The notes beneath the pieces are model-generated. The model was not told where the DNA came from. It saw only the letters and a list, made by a program, of their open reading frames with translations, and did not search any database. DNA of 64,000 bases from Pyropia yezoensis (taxonomy: Eukaryota; Rhodophyta; Bangiophyceae; Bangiales; Bangiaceae), in NCBI GenBank assembly GCA_009829735.1, contig CM020620.1, forward strand, positions 17,256,354 through 17,320,353, written 5' to 3'. The position numbers and the translations under genes were made by a program. Positions 20,955-30,697 of this stretch are shown here, piece by piece (position 1 is the stretch's first letter; the number at the start of each line of letters is the position of its first letter).

Positions 20955-22505
20955 GCCCGATAGTGCTGCTGTCGGTCAAACTGGCCGAGCTGACCGGGCG
21001 ACGCGTTTGGCAACCCCGGCGTCATGTCCAGGTTGGGCTGCGACGACGGCCGCCGCATGCTTGCCAGGTCGCCGCCACCCAGGTGCGGCGCGACTTGGTG
21101 GCCAAGCCCGCCCGACGAGCCCCCCGCCGCGCCCACACCCTACTCTTGGACGCTCCCAGCCCGGGGCAAATTGGCAGGCCTGTGGTGGCTGGCGTTGGGC
21201 ATGGCCCCTGCCGCCTCACCCGCCGCGGCCGCCGCCGCTGCCGCCGCTGCCGCCGCCGCCCTCGCCGCCGCTGCGGCGGCCGACGCCGTCGGGCCCGCCG
21301 AGCCCGTCGGCAGCCCGCTGCCGTGCACGCCGCTGGTGGCGTGGCTGGCGGGCGGGCCGCCGCCCTTTGCGGGCGCCCGCCGCCGCTTGCGTGCCTCGGC
21401 TGGCACCTGGTCCAACCCCCCGGCGCTGCCGCCGCCGGCACTGTTCATGGCCGACGTGTCCGCGCTCGCCGCCGCGTCCGCCGCCGACGGCGTGCCCGGA
21501 ACCGACGGCGCCGCGGCGGCGCTGGTGGTGGGCGTCATTGGGTCGGCGCGCTTCTTGCGGCCGCCCGTCGCCACCCCGCCGCGGCCCCTGCGGCTGCGGC
21601 CGCCGCGGGAGATGGTGCTCGTCGGCTCGGTCGTTGACGACGCCGTCCCCATTGGCCCGGCCAGGGGGAGCCCCCCGACGGCCGGCCCGCCCCCACCCGT
21701 ACCGCTGTGGGGGCCGGGCGCAGCGGCGCCGCCGCTGGGCCCACCGCCGCGGTCCATGGGGCCGTCCCCCGCGGCAGCTCCCCCACCCCGGCTGCCAGGG
21801 GTGCCCACCGCCACGTCCGGGCCACCCACCCCCAAGCCGCTGCCCGCGGGCGAGGGCAGCTGCGCCGCCGACGGCTGCATCGCGAGGCCGGAGGCCGTGT
21901 CCACGCCGCTCCGAGACTGGCCGAGGCCCGCAAAGCCCGCCGCCTGTTGCCGCAGCAACAGCTGCTGCTGCTGCTGCGCCGACAGCGCGTTCAACAAGGT
22001 GGACGGCTGGGAGCCTTGGCCGAGCTGCGGCGGCGGCACCGACGGAGTCTGCGCAGGCGCCACCCCCCCCCCCCCCCCCCCCCCCTGTTGCCGCCGCCGC
22101 CGCCGCCGCCGTTCGCTGCTGCGCCTGCGCCTGGCGCACCCGCAGAACCAGCTGCTGCTGCTTTCGCTGGTACTGTTGCTGCAACAGATTCATCCGGCCC
22201 TGCTGCTGCTGTTTGAGGCTGTAGACGTGGCCCTCAAACCGCTGCCGCAGCTCCACCAGCTCCTTCTCTTGATTGGCCGCCGACCACTGGCCCTGCTGCT
22301 GCTGAGCCTCGTGCTGTTGCCTGAGGCCGTGCAGCTGCCGCTGGTGTTGTTGGCTCAGCTCCCGCAGCTGCCGTGGAAGGTCCCGCTGCAGCTGCTCCCG
22401 CTCCTGCATAAACTGCGCGCGAATCATGTGCGACTGGTTCAGCCAGTGCTGCTGCGAGGCGGGGAGCGCGCTGGCGGCTTGCGCGTTGGGGGGCGCCCCC
22501 CCCAC
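19901..22505 (-). CDS. Gln-rich nuclear co-regulator with ACID/SPOC-like C-terminal domain (possible MED25-type)
   Basis: The N-terminal part (22505-22086) is Gln/Arg-rich coiled coil (REQLQRDLPRQLRELSQQH). The middle (22063-21140) is Ala/Gly/Pro-rich with a basic patch (ARKRRRAPAKGG). A polyglutamine tract follows, and then a compact domain at about 20545-20165: KKIWSGELHVRGHNND, PCVAFAH, NWPSRLQCDSSKL, LYLWGMDLPG. The IWSGEL start and the WPxRL segment resemble the beta-barrel ACID domain of MED25 and, less closely, SPOC. No vWA domain is seen. The frame changes at the C run at 22063-22085, and a TAG (21140-21142) interrupts the same frame at SVQE, perhaps an intron or an error. No ATG precedes 22505 before the end of MED16; the first in-frame Met is at about 22428. 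The true stop may be before 19901 if an intron follows MDLPG. Confidence 0.45.
20894..20953 (-). repeat. Pure (CTG)20, polyglutamine tract
   Basis: Twenty uninterrupted CTG units on the plus strand encode Gln on the minus strand inside the Gln-rich gene. Interrupted CTG/TTG/ATG units extend on the left. It is likely to be length-polymorphic. Confidence 0.9.
22063..22085. repeat. Poly-C run of 23
   Basis: The coding frame of the Gln-rich gene changes across this homopolymer (poly-Gly in one frame). It is a probable length error or an unstable tract. Confidence 0.85.
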
Positions 22506-22709
22506 GGGCTGGTGTTGCGGCGGCTGCTGGCGAGAGCGCCCGGGGGGCCCTTGGGGTGCCGCGCCCGGCGCGGCTGGCAGCGGTGCCCGCCCGATGCCGG
22601 CGACCGCCTTTCGCTCCTGCTTGGGCCCCGCGTACGGCGGCGCGCCCCCCCCCTGTACCGCCGCCCCGGCGCCAGGGACCGCCGCGCGGGGGGCGCCCGC
22701 CCCAGGCGC

Positions 22710-25700
22710 CTACCCATCCGGGCGGCTGACCATCACCGCGGGGAGCAGGTCGTACCGGTCCAGATCGACGGAGGGCACCCTCGCCCAGAGGCCGCCGAGC
22801 GGGCTCTCCTCGTCCCAGCGGGCCGCCCACGGGGAGGGCCCCCCCGACACGCCCCCAGCCGTCATCTCAGCGGCCAGCAGGCCAGACGTCACGCACCGGC
22901 GGAGGGGCGCCCACGGCGGCAGCGGGCGCCCCGTCACAATTTCGTACGGGAACAACTCGGCCGTGTCATCCGACGGGTCTAGGGAGATGGCCTCGGCCCG
23001 CCCTTGGCCGGGGCAGGTGCGGGAGAGGAGGTAGCCCGCGCCCTTGGCGCTCCCCCGCAGGCCCAGCGCCCGCTCCGCAACCTCAATCCGCAGGCGCTTG
23101 TGGGTGCGCAGCGCGCGCGCGGCGACCGCGTGGCGCACGAGCGCCGACGCCAGCGCGCGCACCCGCCCGAGGTTGTCCGACGCCTGGTCTGCCGATGAGG
23201 ACACGTCCCACATGGCAGCGACGATATCCCCCGCCTCGTGCGAGCCGAGCCGCTCCCACCGCACGTCCCCCGCTCCCCAAACGCCTCGTCCAGAGCGAGG
23301 AGCGTCGCACACGCGGCCGCCGCGGCGCGCAGCTGTTTGGTCACCCGCGCGTCCTTGACCACCGACGCGCTGTCATGGACGCCCGCGTCCTCCGCGTCAA
23401 CGGCGACCCAGTCCTGGCCGACGAGGCCGGCCACCTTGGGGGATTCCGCTGCACCATCTGGTTGGCGCGCCGCAGCCACACGGCGCACAGGTTGAGGACC
23501 CAGTCGGCTAGCGGCGCGGCGGCGAGCGCCGCCGAGGGGGTGGGACCCTTGCCCACCTCGGCGGCAATGACCGACGCCACGTTGGCCGGGTTGCGCAGCT
23601 GGAACTCCCCGTGACTGCCCGACCCGGTGCGCCCACTCTCGAGGATGGCCAGCACCCCGGGCGGCGCCGACGACTGCACGGCCATCAACGCGGCCGCGAG
23701 CAGCCGCCGCGCCGCGCCCACCGCCGCCGCGTTGCCATCCACGGTGGAGAGGAGGCCGACGCGGAGGCCCTCGGAGGACTCCCCATTGCCCAGCGCCATG
23801 ACCATCTTGGTCGCCTGCGCCTGGCCGCCCGCCTGCACGGCCGCGAGCACATCCCACCCGCCGCAGATGCGCGCAAAGACGCCGTCGCCTGCGACGCCAC
23901 GGGACGCGCCCGACCCGTTGGCGACCGCGTAGGAGCGCGCCAAGTCCCCGTCCCGCAGCGCCGTCGTCAGCGCCCAGGCGGTGACCACCCCGTCGCCGCG
24001 CAGCGCCAGTACGACCGTCCCCGACGGGGACAGCAGGACGCCCCAGTAGGCGTGGTCCTCCTCGCTGCTGCCCCCGTCGCCCCCCACCAAGGACGGGTGC
24101 ACAAAGCTGACGGTGAGGGGGGAGGCCCTGCCACCGGGCGCGTCGGCAGGCTCGCCGGGCGTCTGCGCGCCGCCGGCAGCCCCGCGGGCCTTGTCCACCG
24201 CCTCGGCCGCCACCGACCCAGCCGTCACCGACTGGCCGACGGTCTCCATGGAGGCACCGTCCAGCACGCGGACGCCCCGCGCCGTATCCACCGTCACCAC
24301 AAACTGCCCATTGCCCGTCACCGCCGCCGCGGTGGCCTTGTACAGCCGCGCGTCGGCGCGAGGGGGGGTGGCCTCTGGGGAGATGAAGCGCCGCCACAGG
24401 CTGGTCTGCCCGTCGGCGCCCGCCGGTGGACCCGGCCCCGCGTGGCCGTGGCCGTTGGGCACCTCCTGTGGCGGCGCCGCCTTGGCCTCCGCCTTGGCCC
24501 GCCGCCCCGCCGGGCCGTCGCCGTCACGCCCATTGGGGGTGCCCCCCCGCGGCCGCCCCGGCGTACCCCCGTTTTCGCCGCCCCCACCCCCGCCGCCGCT
24601 GCCGCCGCCGTCGCCGCCGCCGCCGCCGTCCGCGGCGGCCTTGCCCTTGCCCCCGCCCGCGCCATTGTCGCCAGCGTCCGCGGCCGGCGAGCCCCGCGAG
24701 CCGGCGCAGGTGCCGCCCGGCCCGGGGCGGCCCCCCTCCCCCCCGCCACCCCCCCCCACCCCCTCCACCGCGCCCCCGGCGTCCCTCCCTGCCTCGGCGC
24801 TGCCGCCCAGGCCGCGGCCAGCCGACGCGGGCGACCCCTCTGGGGCCCCCTCCCGCTTCTCCCCGCCGCCCCGCCCGGCGGGCGCGGCCCCGCCGGCTGG
24901 CGAGGCGCCCGTCCCGGCGGCGGCGGCGGCGGCGCCCCCCCCCCCCCCGCCTCGGCCCGCCGCCGCCGACGCGCGGGAAAAGTACCACCGCGACACGGTG
25001 CCGCGGTCACTCCACGCAAACAGCGTGCCCGCCGACGGGGCGGTGAGGCACGCGATGCACCGGCCGTCCTCCTCGCCGAGGCGCACCGCCCCCAGCGGCC
25101 GGACGTCCACGCTGCCCGCCCGCGCGAGGAAGACGTGCCACACGCAGATGCGGCAGGGGTCCGCCGAGGAGACGGTCACGACCGCGACGGAGCCGTCGCT
25201 GACGCCCCCCGCGGCGACCGACGCGCAGCGGAGGCTGCCGCCAAAGACGCGCGCGAGCGACGGGTCCTCGCTGACGGGCGTCCACGTGAGGCTGCGCTTG
25301 TGGCGGGGCGGGCCGCCGCCTGCCGTCGGCACCGCCACCATCTCATCGTCCACGCGGAGGACGTGCAGGGCGCCGCTGGCCAGCACCGACACAATGGAGC
25401 AGCCGCCCTTGGACCAGCCGACGGAGAGGACCGCCGAGTGGAGGGACATGGACTAGACGGCGACCCACACGTTGACTCGCCGGTCCTGCACGCACCAACA
25501 GGGCAGCGGTGGAAACAAACAAGTCGGGAGGGTCACCAGAACAACAGGCCCACAAAAGCACCGTCACCAGTTAGCCTGCATCCAGCACCCTTCTGCGCCC
25601 ATCACCCGTGCGCGTCGGGAACACCCCACCGTTCCGCTCAGCGCCGTCCAGACACACACGGACCACGCATCCCGCCCAGCCCGCTCCCCATCCCGCCCCC

Positions 25701-26185
25701 ACCCCCTCGACAGTCCGCGCAGCCCCACCCGCCCCCCCCCACCCCGCCTGCACCGGCAGGCTCCTCATTCTTCCGCCCATCCATAAAACCCCAACCCGCA
25801 GGCCCACCCCCCTCCCCCCTCCGCCCAACCCCCCCCCCCCTGCCCCCCCCCCCCCTCCGACCCCACCGCCCCCCCCCCGCGCCAAGCCTACCTTGGCAAT
25901 CCACACGGTCAGCCGCGACGCCGCGTCGGCGACAACCAGCAGCGGCGGCTTGCCCCGCCGCGGCCGCCACGCCACGTGCCGCGCGGGCGCCCGCTTGTAC
26001 GCGAGGAGCATCGTCGCCTCGCCCGGCGCGTCGGCGTGGAAGATGTGCACCGCGCCGTCGCCGCTGATGACGGCGACGAGGTCGTCCGCGTCCGACCAGG
26101 AGAGGAGGCCGTAGCCAAGGCGGTTGGCCACCGTGCCAGACGCCGATAGCGGCCGCACGACGGCCGCCGAGTAGAGGTGCTGCAT
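22710..26185 (-). CDS. MED16: Mediator complex subunit 16 (tail module)
   Basis: MED16 is a WD40-propeller subunit of the Mediator tail that links activators to RNA polymerase II. Exon 1 (26185-25892, 98 codons, MQHLYSAAVVRPLS to LTVWIAK) and exon 2 (from 25452) carry beta-propeller blades (DLVAVISGDGAVHIFHAD, LSVGWSKGGCSIVSVLASG, RICVWHVFLA). A Gly/Pro-rich insertion of about 180 residues (about 24985-24430) lies between blades. The decisive evidence is the C-terminus: LRRCVTSGLLAAEM, then RWDEE and GGLWARVP (about 22900-22770). This matches the RRC, RW and GGLWWRVP end of animal MED16. The frame changes at 23437-23441 (C run) and near 23275, both in homopolymers. The protein is readable across all three frames (VAVDAEDAGVHDSASVVKD in the middle frame), so these are probably sequence errors. 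Confidence 0.85.
25453..25891 (-). other. MED16: Intron 1 of MED16
   Basis: The donor is AAG|GTAGGC at 25891 and the acceptor CTAG|TCC ends at 25453. The intron is 439 nt, phase 0, and joins WIAK to SMSLHS. An alternative acceptor (GTGCAG at about 25486) adds DRRVNVWVAV but then meets TAG in frame, so the nearer one is preferred. The intron is C-rich. Confidence 0.7.
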
Positions 26186-26818
26186 CACGAGGTGGGGGAG
26201 GGGGGGGGGGCAGGGGAGCGTGGAAAGGGGGGGGGGGGGGAAGGGGGGGGGGAGGAGTCGGACCCCACGCCGCAGTGGGGACGGCGGGCCGACCCGCGGG
26301 CGGCAGCGCGCCGCCCAGCGGGGGAGGGCGCACCCCGCCGCCGCGGCAAACCCGCCCCCCCCCCCCCCCCCAGCCCCCCCCCCCCCTCGGGCAACACCGA
26401 CGCGCCGCGGCTCGGCGACGCGACGCGGGCAGTGGGCGGGACCAGGCCGAGGCAGGGGGGGGGGAGCGTCAGAAAATGTTGCCACACGAGCGGGTGCCGG
26501 TATGGATGAAGCTGTGTCAGTCCCTCGTTTTTACCCCGCCCAGTTGCTGTTAGAGTGTTGGGTGACGGCTGTTCCCCCGAGCGGCTCGCAACATTTTCGC
26601 CACCGTTGGGCGCCGTTGAGCGCAATGAGGGATCTGTCAACCATCCCGGGCACGCGGTTGGAAGCTCTACCGCGATCTGAGCTGAGCCGACGACTTACAT
26701 GTAATGGAAAGCTTCTTATATTTCTACTCGCACGTAGATTATTTCCCGTAACGCGGTACGCCACTCTGCACTCAGTGAAATGATTATGAACTGTCTCGTT
26801 CTCATCCGAAACAGAGCA
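26186..26818. other. MED16 upstream region, up to the DIRS-like element
   Basis: No gene is supported. G-rich runs on the plus strand (26195-26260) and C-rich runs (26350-26390) are followed from 26470 by a stretch of more balanced composition. It should contain the MED16 promoter, read leftwards. I see no recognisable core element. Confidence 0.4.
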
Positions 26819-27125
26819 AACCCCTTTCGTTTCTCGCTGGTTATTTCCTTCTTGGGCGCCTGCGTGAGGGGGTAGGTAGTAGTAGGCCAGAATGCACGGA
26901 CACCTTGAGGATTGGGCTGGCTCCCAATCCTCTCCCCCCCCCCTTTTGCCAGCGCCTCGTCCTGGCCCCGAAATGTTCCAATATTTCGGGCCAGCTGTCT
27001 CGAGACAGCCCCGCCGCCGGCGCTGCGCGTCGGCGGCAAGGGGGGACGACGGCGGGGTCAAGAGCAGGCGTTGCCGCGCCGCTCCCACCACGCCGACTCG
27101 CTCGGCACGTCCGCTGTTTTTCGCT
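26819..27125 (+). repeat. Left 307-bp direct repeat (A1) of the DIRS-like element
   Basis: Begins aacccctttcgtttctcgct and ends ctgtttttcgct. It matches 50084-50390 over its full length, with differences at caccacgcc/caccccgcc and tccgctg/tctgctg. Confidence 0.9.
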
Positions 27126-27141
27126 GTTGCGAAAAACAGCG
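27112..27141. repeat. Perfect 13-bp-arm hairpin at the inner edge of A1
   Basis: Arms cgctgtttttcgc and gcgaaaaacagcg are separated by tgtt. Only the left arm belongs to the direct repeat; the A2 copy lacks the right arm. It may be an internal recombination or priming structure of the element. Confidence 0.8.
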
Positions 27142-27336
27142 TCTGCGGATCCGTCGGCGGGCTGACGAACTGAGCCACGCTCATGGCGCCGGTCACGGCG
27201 CTGGACTCCCAGCGGGGACACGGCCTCTGCGGCATCTTGCCCAGCCGTGCCGGCTTCCCCTTGGCGGGGGAGGTGACGGTTAAGACGGGGGTGACCTCAC
27301 CCCTCCGGTTTCTTCTCTTCTGGGCTCTGTCCCTCG

Positions 27337-28431
27337 GTGTTCCCTGCTCCTTGGCCCCGGTGGCGCGGCCGAGGCGCCCTGCGCCAGCTGCCCCGCCTCC
27401 GACCCCCGCCCCTGGCGCTCCCGCTGGTCCCGGCGCGCAGCCGCCCCCGCCTCCCCCACCCCCTCCTCCTCCTCCCGGCGGTGGCGTGTGCTGGTTGTGG
27501 CGACGGCGGCGGTGGAGGCGGCGGCGGCGGCGGTGGTGGTGACGGCGGTGGCGGCGGAGGCGGCGGCGGCGGCGGAGGCGGCGGCGGCGCCGACAACCCA
27601 GACGACCCGGACGACTCCGACGGCGCGGACGACGACGACGTGGAGGACGACGACGACGACCTCGACAACCCCCTCTACACGGACGGCGACGACGACGACT
27701 ACTCGGACGGCGGCGCCGGCGTCGCCTACGCGCCCGGATACCAGAACCCGTTTACGCCGGTGGCCGCCCGCCGTGCCCTCCGATCGCGGCCCGCCATCCA
27801 CGGCTTCATGCTCCCCCCGCGGATCGCCTTTCCGCCTTTGCTCCCCGCGCCCTTTGACGTGGTCGGGGACACGCAGTACGAGCGACTGGCCGGGTCGGGC
27901 CACGGGAAGGCGTCGGCCGAGTTGGAGTTCACCTACAACGTCTGCGCCTGGCTGCAAGCCTTGCACAACCGGGGGCTGGTGGCCGAGCTCCAGGCGGAGC
28001 GCGACGACATCCCCGTGTCGCGTTTTGACGTGGACACCCGCGTCGCCTTGCACCAACTTTTCGTGCTAACGTCTGCGCGCTACAAGGTCCTGGACCTGGC
28101 CGTCACGGACTCCACGCAGTCTGCCACCCTTCACGCCCTCGTCACGCGCCACAACCGCCCGGACCAGTACTGTCCGGCATTTGACGTCCTTGCCACCGCC
28201 CAAGACGAGCAGCTCGTCCGGGCGGCAGCCCGCCAGCATGGCCGGCGTGCTGCCGCGGCGATCCGCGAGCGGGGCGGCGGCGCGGGTGGCGGCGGCGGTG
28301 GTGGCGGGGGTGGCGGTGGGGGCGGCGGGGGGGGCGGCGGTGGAGGCGGGCAAGGCGGGGGCGGGGGAGGCGACGGCGGCGGCGGCCGCAAGAAGAAGAA
28401 GAAGAAGCCGCGGCCCCGTCCGCGGGCCTAA
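27337..28431 (+). CDS. DIRS-like element ORF1, Gag-like
   Basis: After Gly-rich low complexity the frame has an acidic stretch (DDSDGADDDDVEDDDDD, about 27610-27665). A compact region of about 180 residues follows (HGFMLPPRIAFPPLL, VCAWLQALHNRGLVAELQ, SARYKVLDLAVTDSTQSATL), then a Gly-rich tract, and the frame ends in Lys/Arg (GRKKKKKKPRPRPRA). The basic end suits RNA binding. The start is uncertain: the only good ATG near A1 (27183) is in another frame that opens with MAPVTALDSQRGHG and would need a frame change in the C/G runs near 27470. It is called Gag-like from position and layout, not from a recognised domain. Confidence 0.5.
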   Translation: MFPAPWPRWRGRGALRQLPRLRPPPLALPLVPARSRPRLPHPLLLLPAVACAGCGDGGGGGGGGGGGGDGGGGGGGGGGGGGGGADNPDDPDDSDGADDDDVEDDDDDLDNPLYTDGDDDDYSDGGAGVAYAPGYQNPFTPVAARRALRSRPAIHGFMLPPRIAFPPLLPAPFDVVGDTQYERLAGSGHGKASAELEFTYNVCAWLQALHNRGLVAELQAERDDIPVSRFDVDTRVALHQLFVLTSARYKVLDLAVTDSTQSATLHALVTRHNRPDQYCPAFDVLATAQDEQLVRAAARQHGRRAAAAIRERGGGAGGGGGGGGGGGGGGGGGGGGGGQGGGGGGDGGGGRKKKKKKPRPRPRA

Positions 28432-29229
28432 GCCCGAGCGGGCCGACACGGCGCGCCCGACCCCCCGCTACCCTCGGGGGTCGGACTCGCCCCCTCTCTT
28501 GCCGGGGGGCGGGGACGCCCGAAAGGCAAGCAAGCGGCGCCGCCCCGACAAGAGGCGGCGCCACCTGGAGCACGCGCAGCTGGAGGCGGACGTGGCGGCG
28601 GCCGCCGCCGCGCCGTACGCCAGCTTATGGCGCTCCGCGGCTGCGTGGATGGTGCTGGGGGCGGCCCCCTGGGTGTTGAGGACGATTTTGTTCGGCCTCT
28701 TTAGTCCCTGGATGTCGCCCCCGCCTCCCACGCGGTCGCGCGGCTACCAGATGCCCGCAGCGGAACAGGCGTGGTGCCGCGTGGAGGTACTCCGCTGGGT
28801 CACGGCGGGGTACGTGCGGCGTCTCTCGACGGCGGAAGGCGCGGGGTCACCCTGGGTCTCCCCGTCGTTTGTCGTCCACGGTGGCAAGGACCGGCTCGTC
28901 GTCGACTTGCGGTTGATCAACCGGTTCATCAGGCCGCGACCGTTCAAGTTCCAGCGCCTGGCGGGCTTCCTCTCCTCGCTGGTCCCCGGCGACCACCTCG
29001 TCTCGTGGGACGTCCTGGACGCGTTCTACCACATCCGCATCCACCCCTCCCACCGCAAGTACTTCCGCTTCGTGGTGGACGGCGTCGTTTACGAGCCCCG
29101 CGTGCTCCCGTTTGGGATGCGGCTCTCCCCTTGGGCGTGGACCAAGGTCCTCCGGCCCGTCGTCGCGGCCCTGCGCGCGCGGGGCCACAAGTTGAACGCT
29201 TACGTTGCCGGCTGCTGGTTTTTTCACCC
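28181..29229 (+). CDS. DIRS-like reverse transcriptase, catalytic core deleted
   Basis: It overlaps the end of ORF1 in another frame. RT blocks are clear: GAGSPWVSPSFVVHGGKD, DRLVVDLRLINRFI, LVSWDVLDAFYHIRIHPSHR, VLPFGMRLSPWAWTKVLRP. At LNAYV, where the YxDD motif with both catalytic aspartates should follow, the sequence jumps (about 29207-29230) to residues of the RNase H domain in a different frame. Roughly a hundred or more residues of palm/thumb are therefore missing, so it cannot be active. The family copies element RNA inside particles. Confidence 0.8.
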
Positions 29230-29748
29230 TGGCGGAGCGAGAGCAGCACATCAACCTAAAGGAGGTTGCGGCGGTGCGCCTTTGCCTGCAGTCCTTCGGC
29301 CGCGGCTTGCTGCAACCGGGCGGGCTGCTACGGGTGAGAATGGACAACCGGGTCGCGATGCACGTCATCAACGGCTTCACGAGTCGGACACCCGCCCTCA
29401 TGGCCGAGCTGCGGCGCCTCCACGAAGTGGTGGAGTCTCTAGGCGTCTCCCTCAAGGCGTCGTGGCTCCCCTCCATCGCCAACGTCTGGGCGGACACTCT
29501 GTCGCGGATGCGCGACCGTGCCGACTATCGTATGTGCGACGCGATCAGCGCGCGGCTGGACCAGCTGTGGGGGGGGCCCACTATCGACATGTTTGCATCC
29601 GCCGTCAACACCCCCTGCACTCGCTTCTTCTCTCGGATGCGGACGCCTGGCTGCGAGGGCGTGGACGCCTTCTCGGCCCACTGGGGCGGCGAGGACAACC
29701 GTTGGATCTTCCCCCCGTTCTCCGACGCCCGACGAGTCGTCGACAAGA
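29205..29748 (+). CDS. DIRS-like RNase H domain, interrupted by the nested element
   Basis: The typical DIRS RNase H pattern is present: FTLAEREQHINLKEVAAVRL, then RVRMDNRVAMHVIN and WLPSIANVWADTLSRM, with the DN and AD-LSR motifs. A C-terminal region typical of DIRS pol follows (TIDMFASAVNTP, FFSRMRTPG, WIFPPF). The frame is cut at 29748 by the LTR of the Ty3 element and resumes at 48688. Removing the insertion and one copy of CAAGA restores a continuous frame (VVDK to IIADG). Confidence 0.8.
29744..29748. repeat. Target site duplication CAAGA, left
   Basis: Identical to 48688-48692. Five bases is the usual duplication for Ty3/gypsy integrases. Confidence 0.9.
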
Positions 29749-30111
29749 TGTAGCACAATAGGAATCCGTCGCACGTCCACTCTCAGGGAACACTCACCAA
29801 GGAGGATCGGCACCAACGTCACCGGGAGGCCAAGGTTGCTGTCCTTGGAGCGCAAGCCACGGGACCAAGATGGGAGCCCAAATGGGAGGGGTTTGTTGTT
29901 CTACCTTGGCCGGCGGTGGATTCGCCACCGGCCCCCTCGTTATAAACCCTCGGAGACACTACTAACTACCCTCCACCCCAAGATGCAAGTCCCTCTGGTC
30001 ATACGTAACTTATAGATACCGTGACCAGCTCGGACTCTCAAATTGGAAGTTAAGGATTAGAAGTAGCCCCCCTAATATTAGGGTCACAATACGGACAACC
30101 ATATTGCTACA
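29749..30111 (-). repeat. LTR copy 1 (3' LTR of the left unit)
   Basis: 363 bp, TGTAGCA...TGCTACA. Compared with the right outer copy it has only two visible substitutions (ctcacc/cttacc and aaggagg/aaggggg), which points to a recent insertion. A tata box-like gtttataacg (minus strand) lies near 29940. Confidence 0.95.
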
Positions 30112-30124
30112 TATCCCCCCCTTA
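30112..30124 (-). promoter_or_regulatory. Polypurine tract of the left unit
   Basis: On the minus strand AAGGGGGGGATA directly precedes the 3' LTR. This is the expected plus-strand DNA primer and confirms the minus polarity of the element. Confidence 0.8.
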
Positions 30125-30697
30125 GATTCGGCCCGTCCTCGGGTCGAGTTGCATTCGGGTTACCGAATGTAAGTGGGTCGCGTGACTGTTTACCCGTCGG
30201 GTGGGGCTTTGCGCCCCGTCGCGACAGACACCCCTTTTCGAGGTCGCCGAGGGGGGTGCCCCCCTTTGCGTGGTACACACACACGATCCGTTTTCCGGAC
30301 CGTTAAATTCCCGATGCGGGTTGCTGTTCGCGCCCCCCCTTTCCGAGGGGTGGTGCAAGCGGATCCGCCACCAGGTGCCTGGTGGTAGGGGGGCCCCTCT
30401 CGTGTGGACGATTGAGTGGGGGGCGGGGGCTGCCCGCGTTGCGTGGGGGCGGTTGGGGGTGACCCCCCTTACTTACCCCGTGTGTGGGTGTGGCCCCGTC
30501 CCGCCCAGGTGCCTGGGTGGAGCGCGGTCGTAGCCCCGTGGGGCGCGGGTCGACCCGCGTGCCTGCGGCGCTTCTCGTGGCCGTTTGTGGTCATAAGCGC
30601 GGGTGTCCGCGCTTCCCTGGCTCGTCCCGGTTATCCCACCGTACCGGGTTGTAGCCGTCGACGGCTTGTGGGCGCGGGGGACTCCGCACCCGTTATC
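30125..30697 (+). other. Leader region of the antisense ORF
   Basis: A GC-rich stretch between the polypurine tract and the antisense ORF start. The ORF frame is open back to 30416 but without ATG until 30698. If the ORF is transcribed, its promoter should lie here or in the LTR reading rightwards. I see no clear element. Confidence 0.4.

Noticed and set aside
20168-22982. Long plus-strand Leu-rich and Arg/Pro-rich frames opposite the Gln-rich gene
   Set aside because: They arise from CTG (Leu on plus, Gln on minus) and GC-rich codons. The minus strand carries the compact C-terminal domain.
23611-26067. 818-residue plus-strand frame opposite MED16
   Set aside because: Arg/Pro/Ala-rich shadow. 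The minus strand has the conserved MED16 C-terminus and WD40-like blades.
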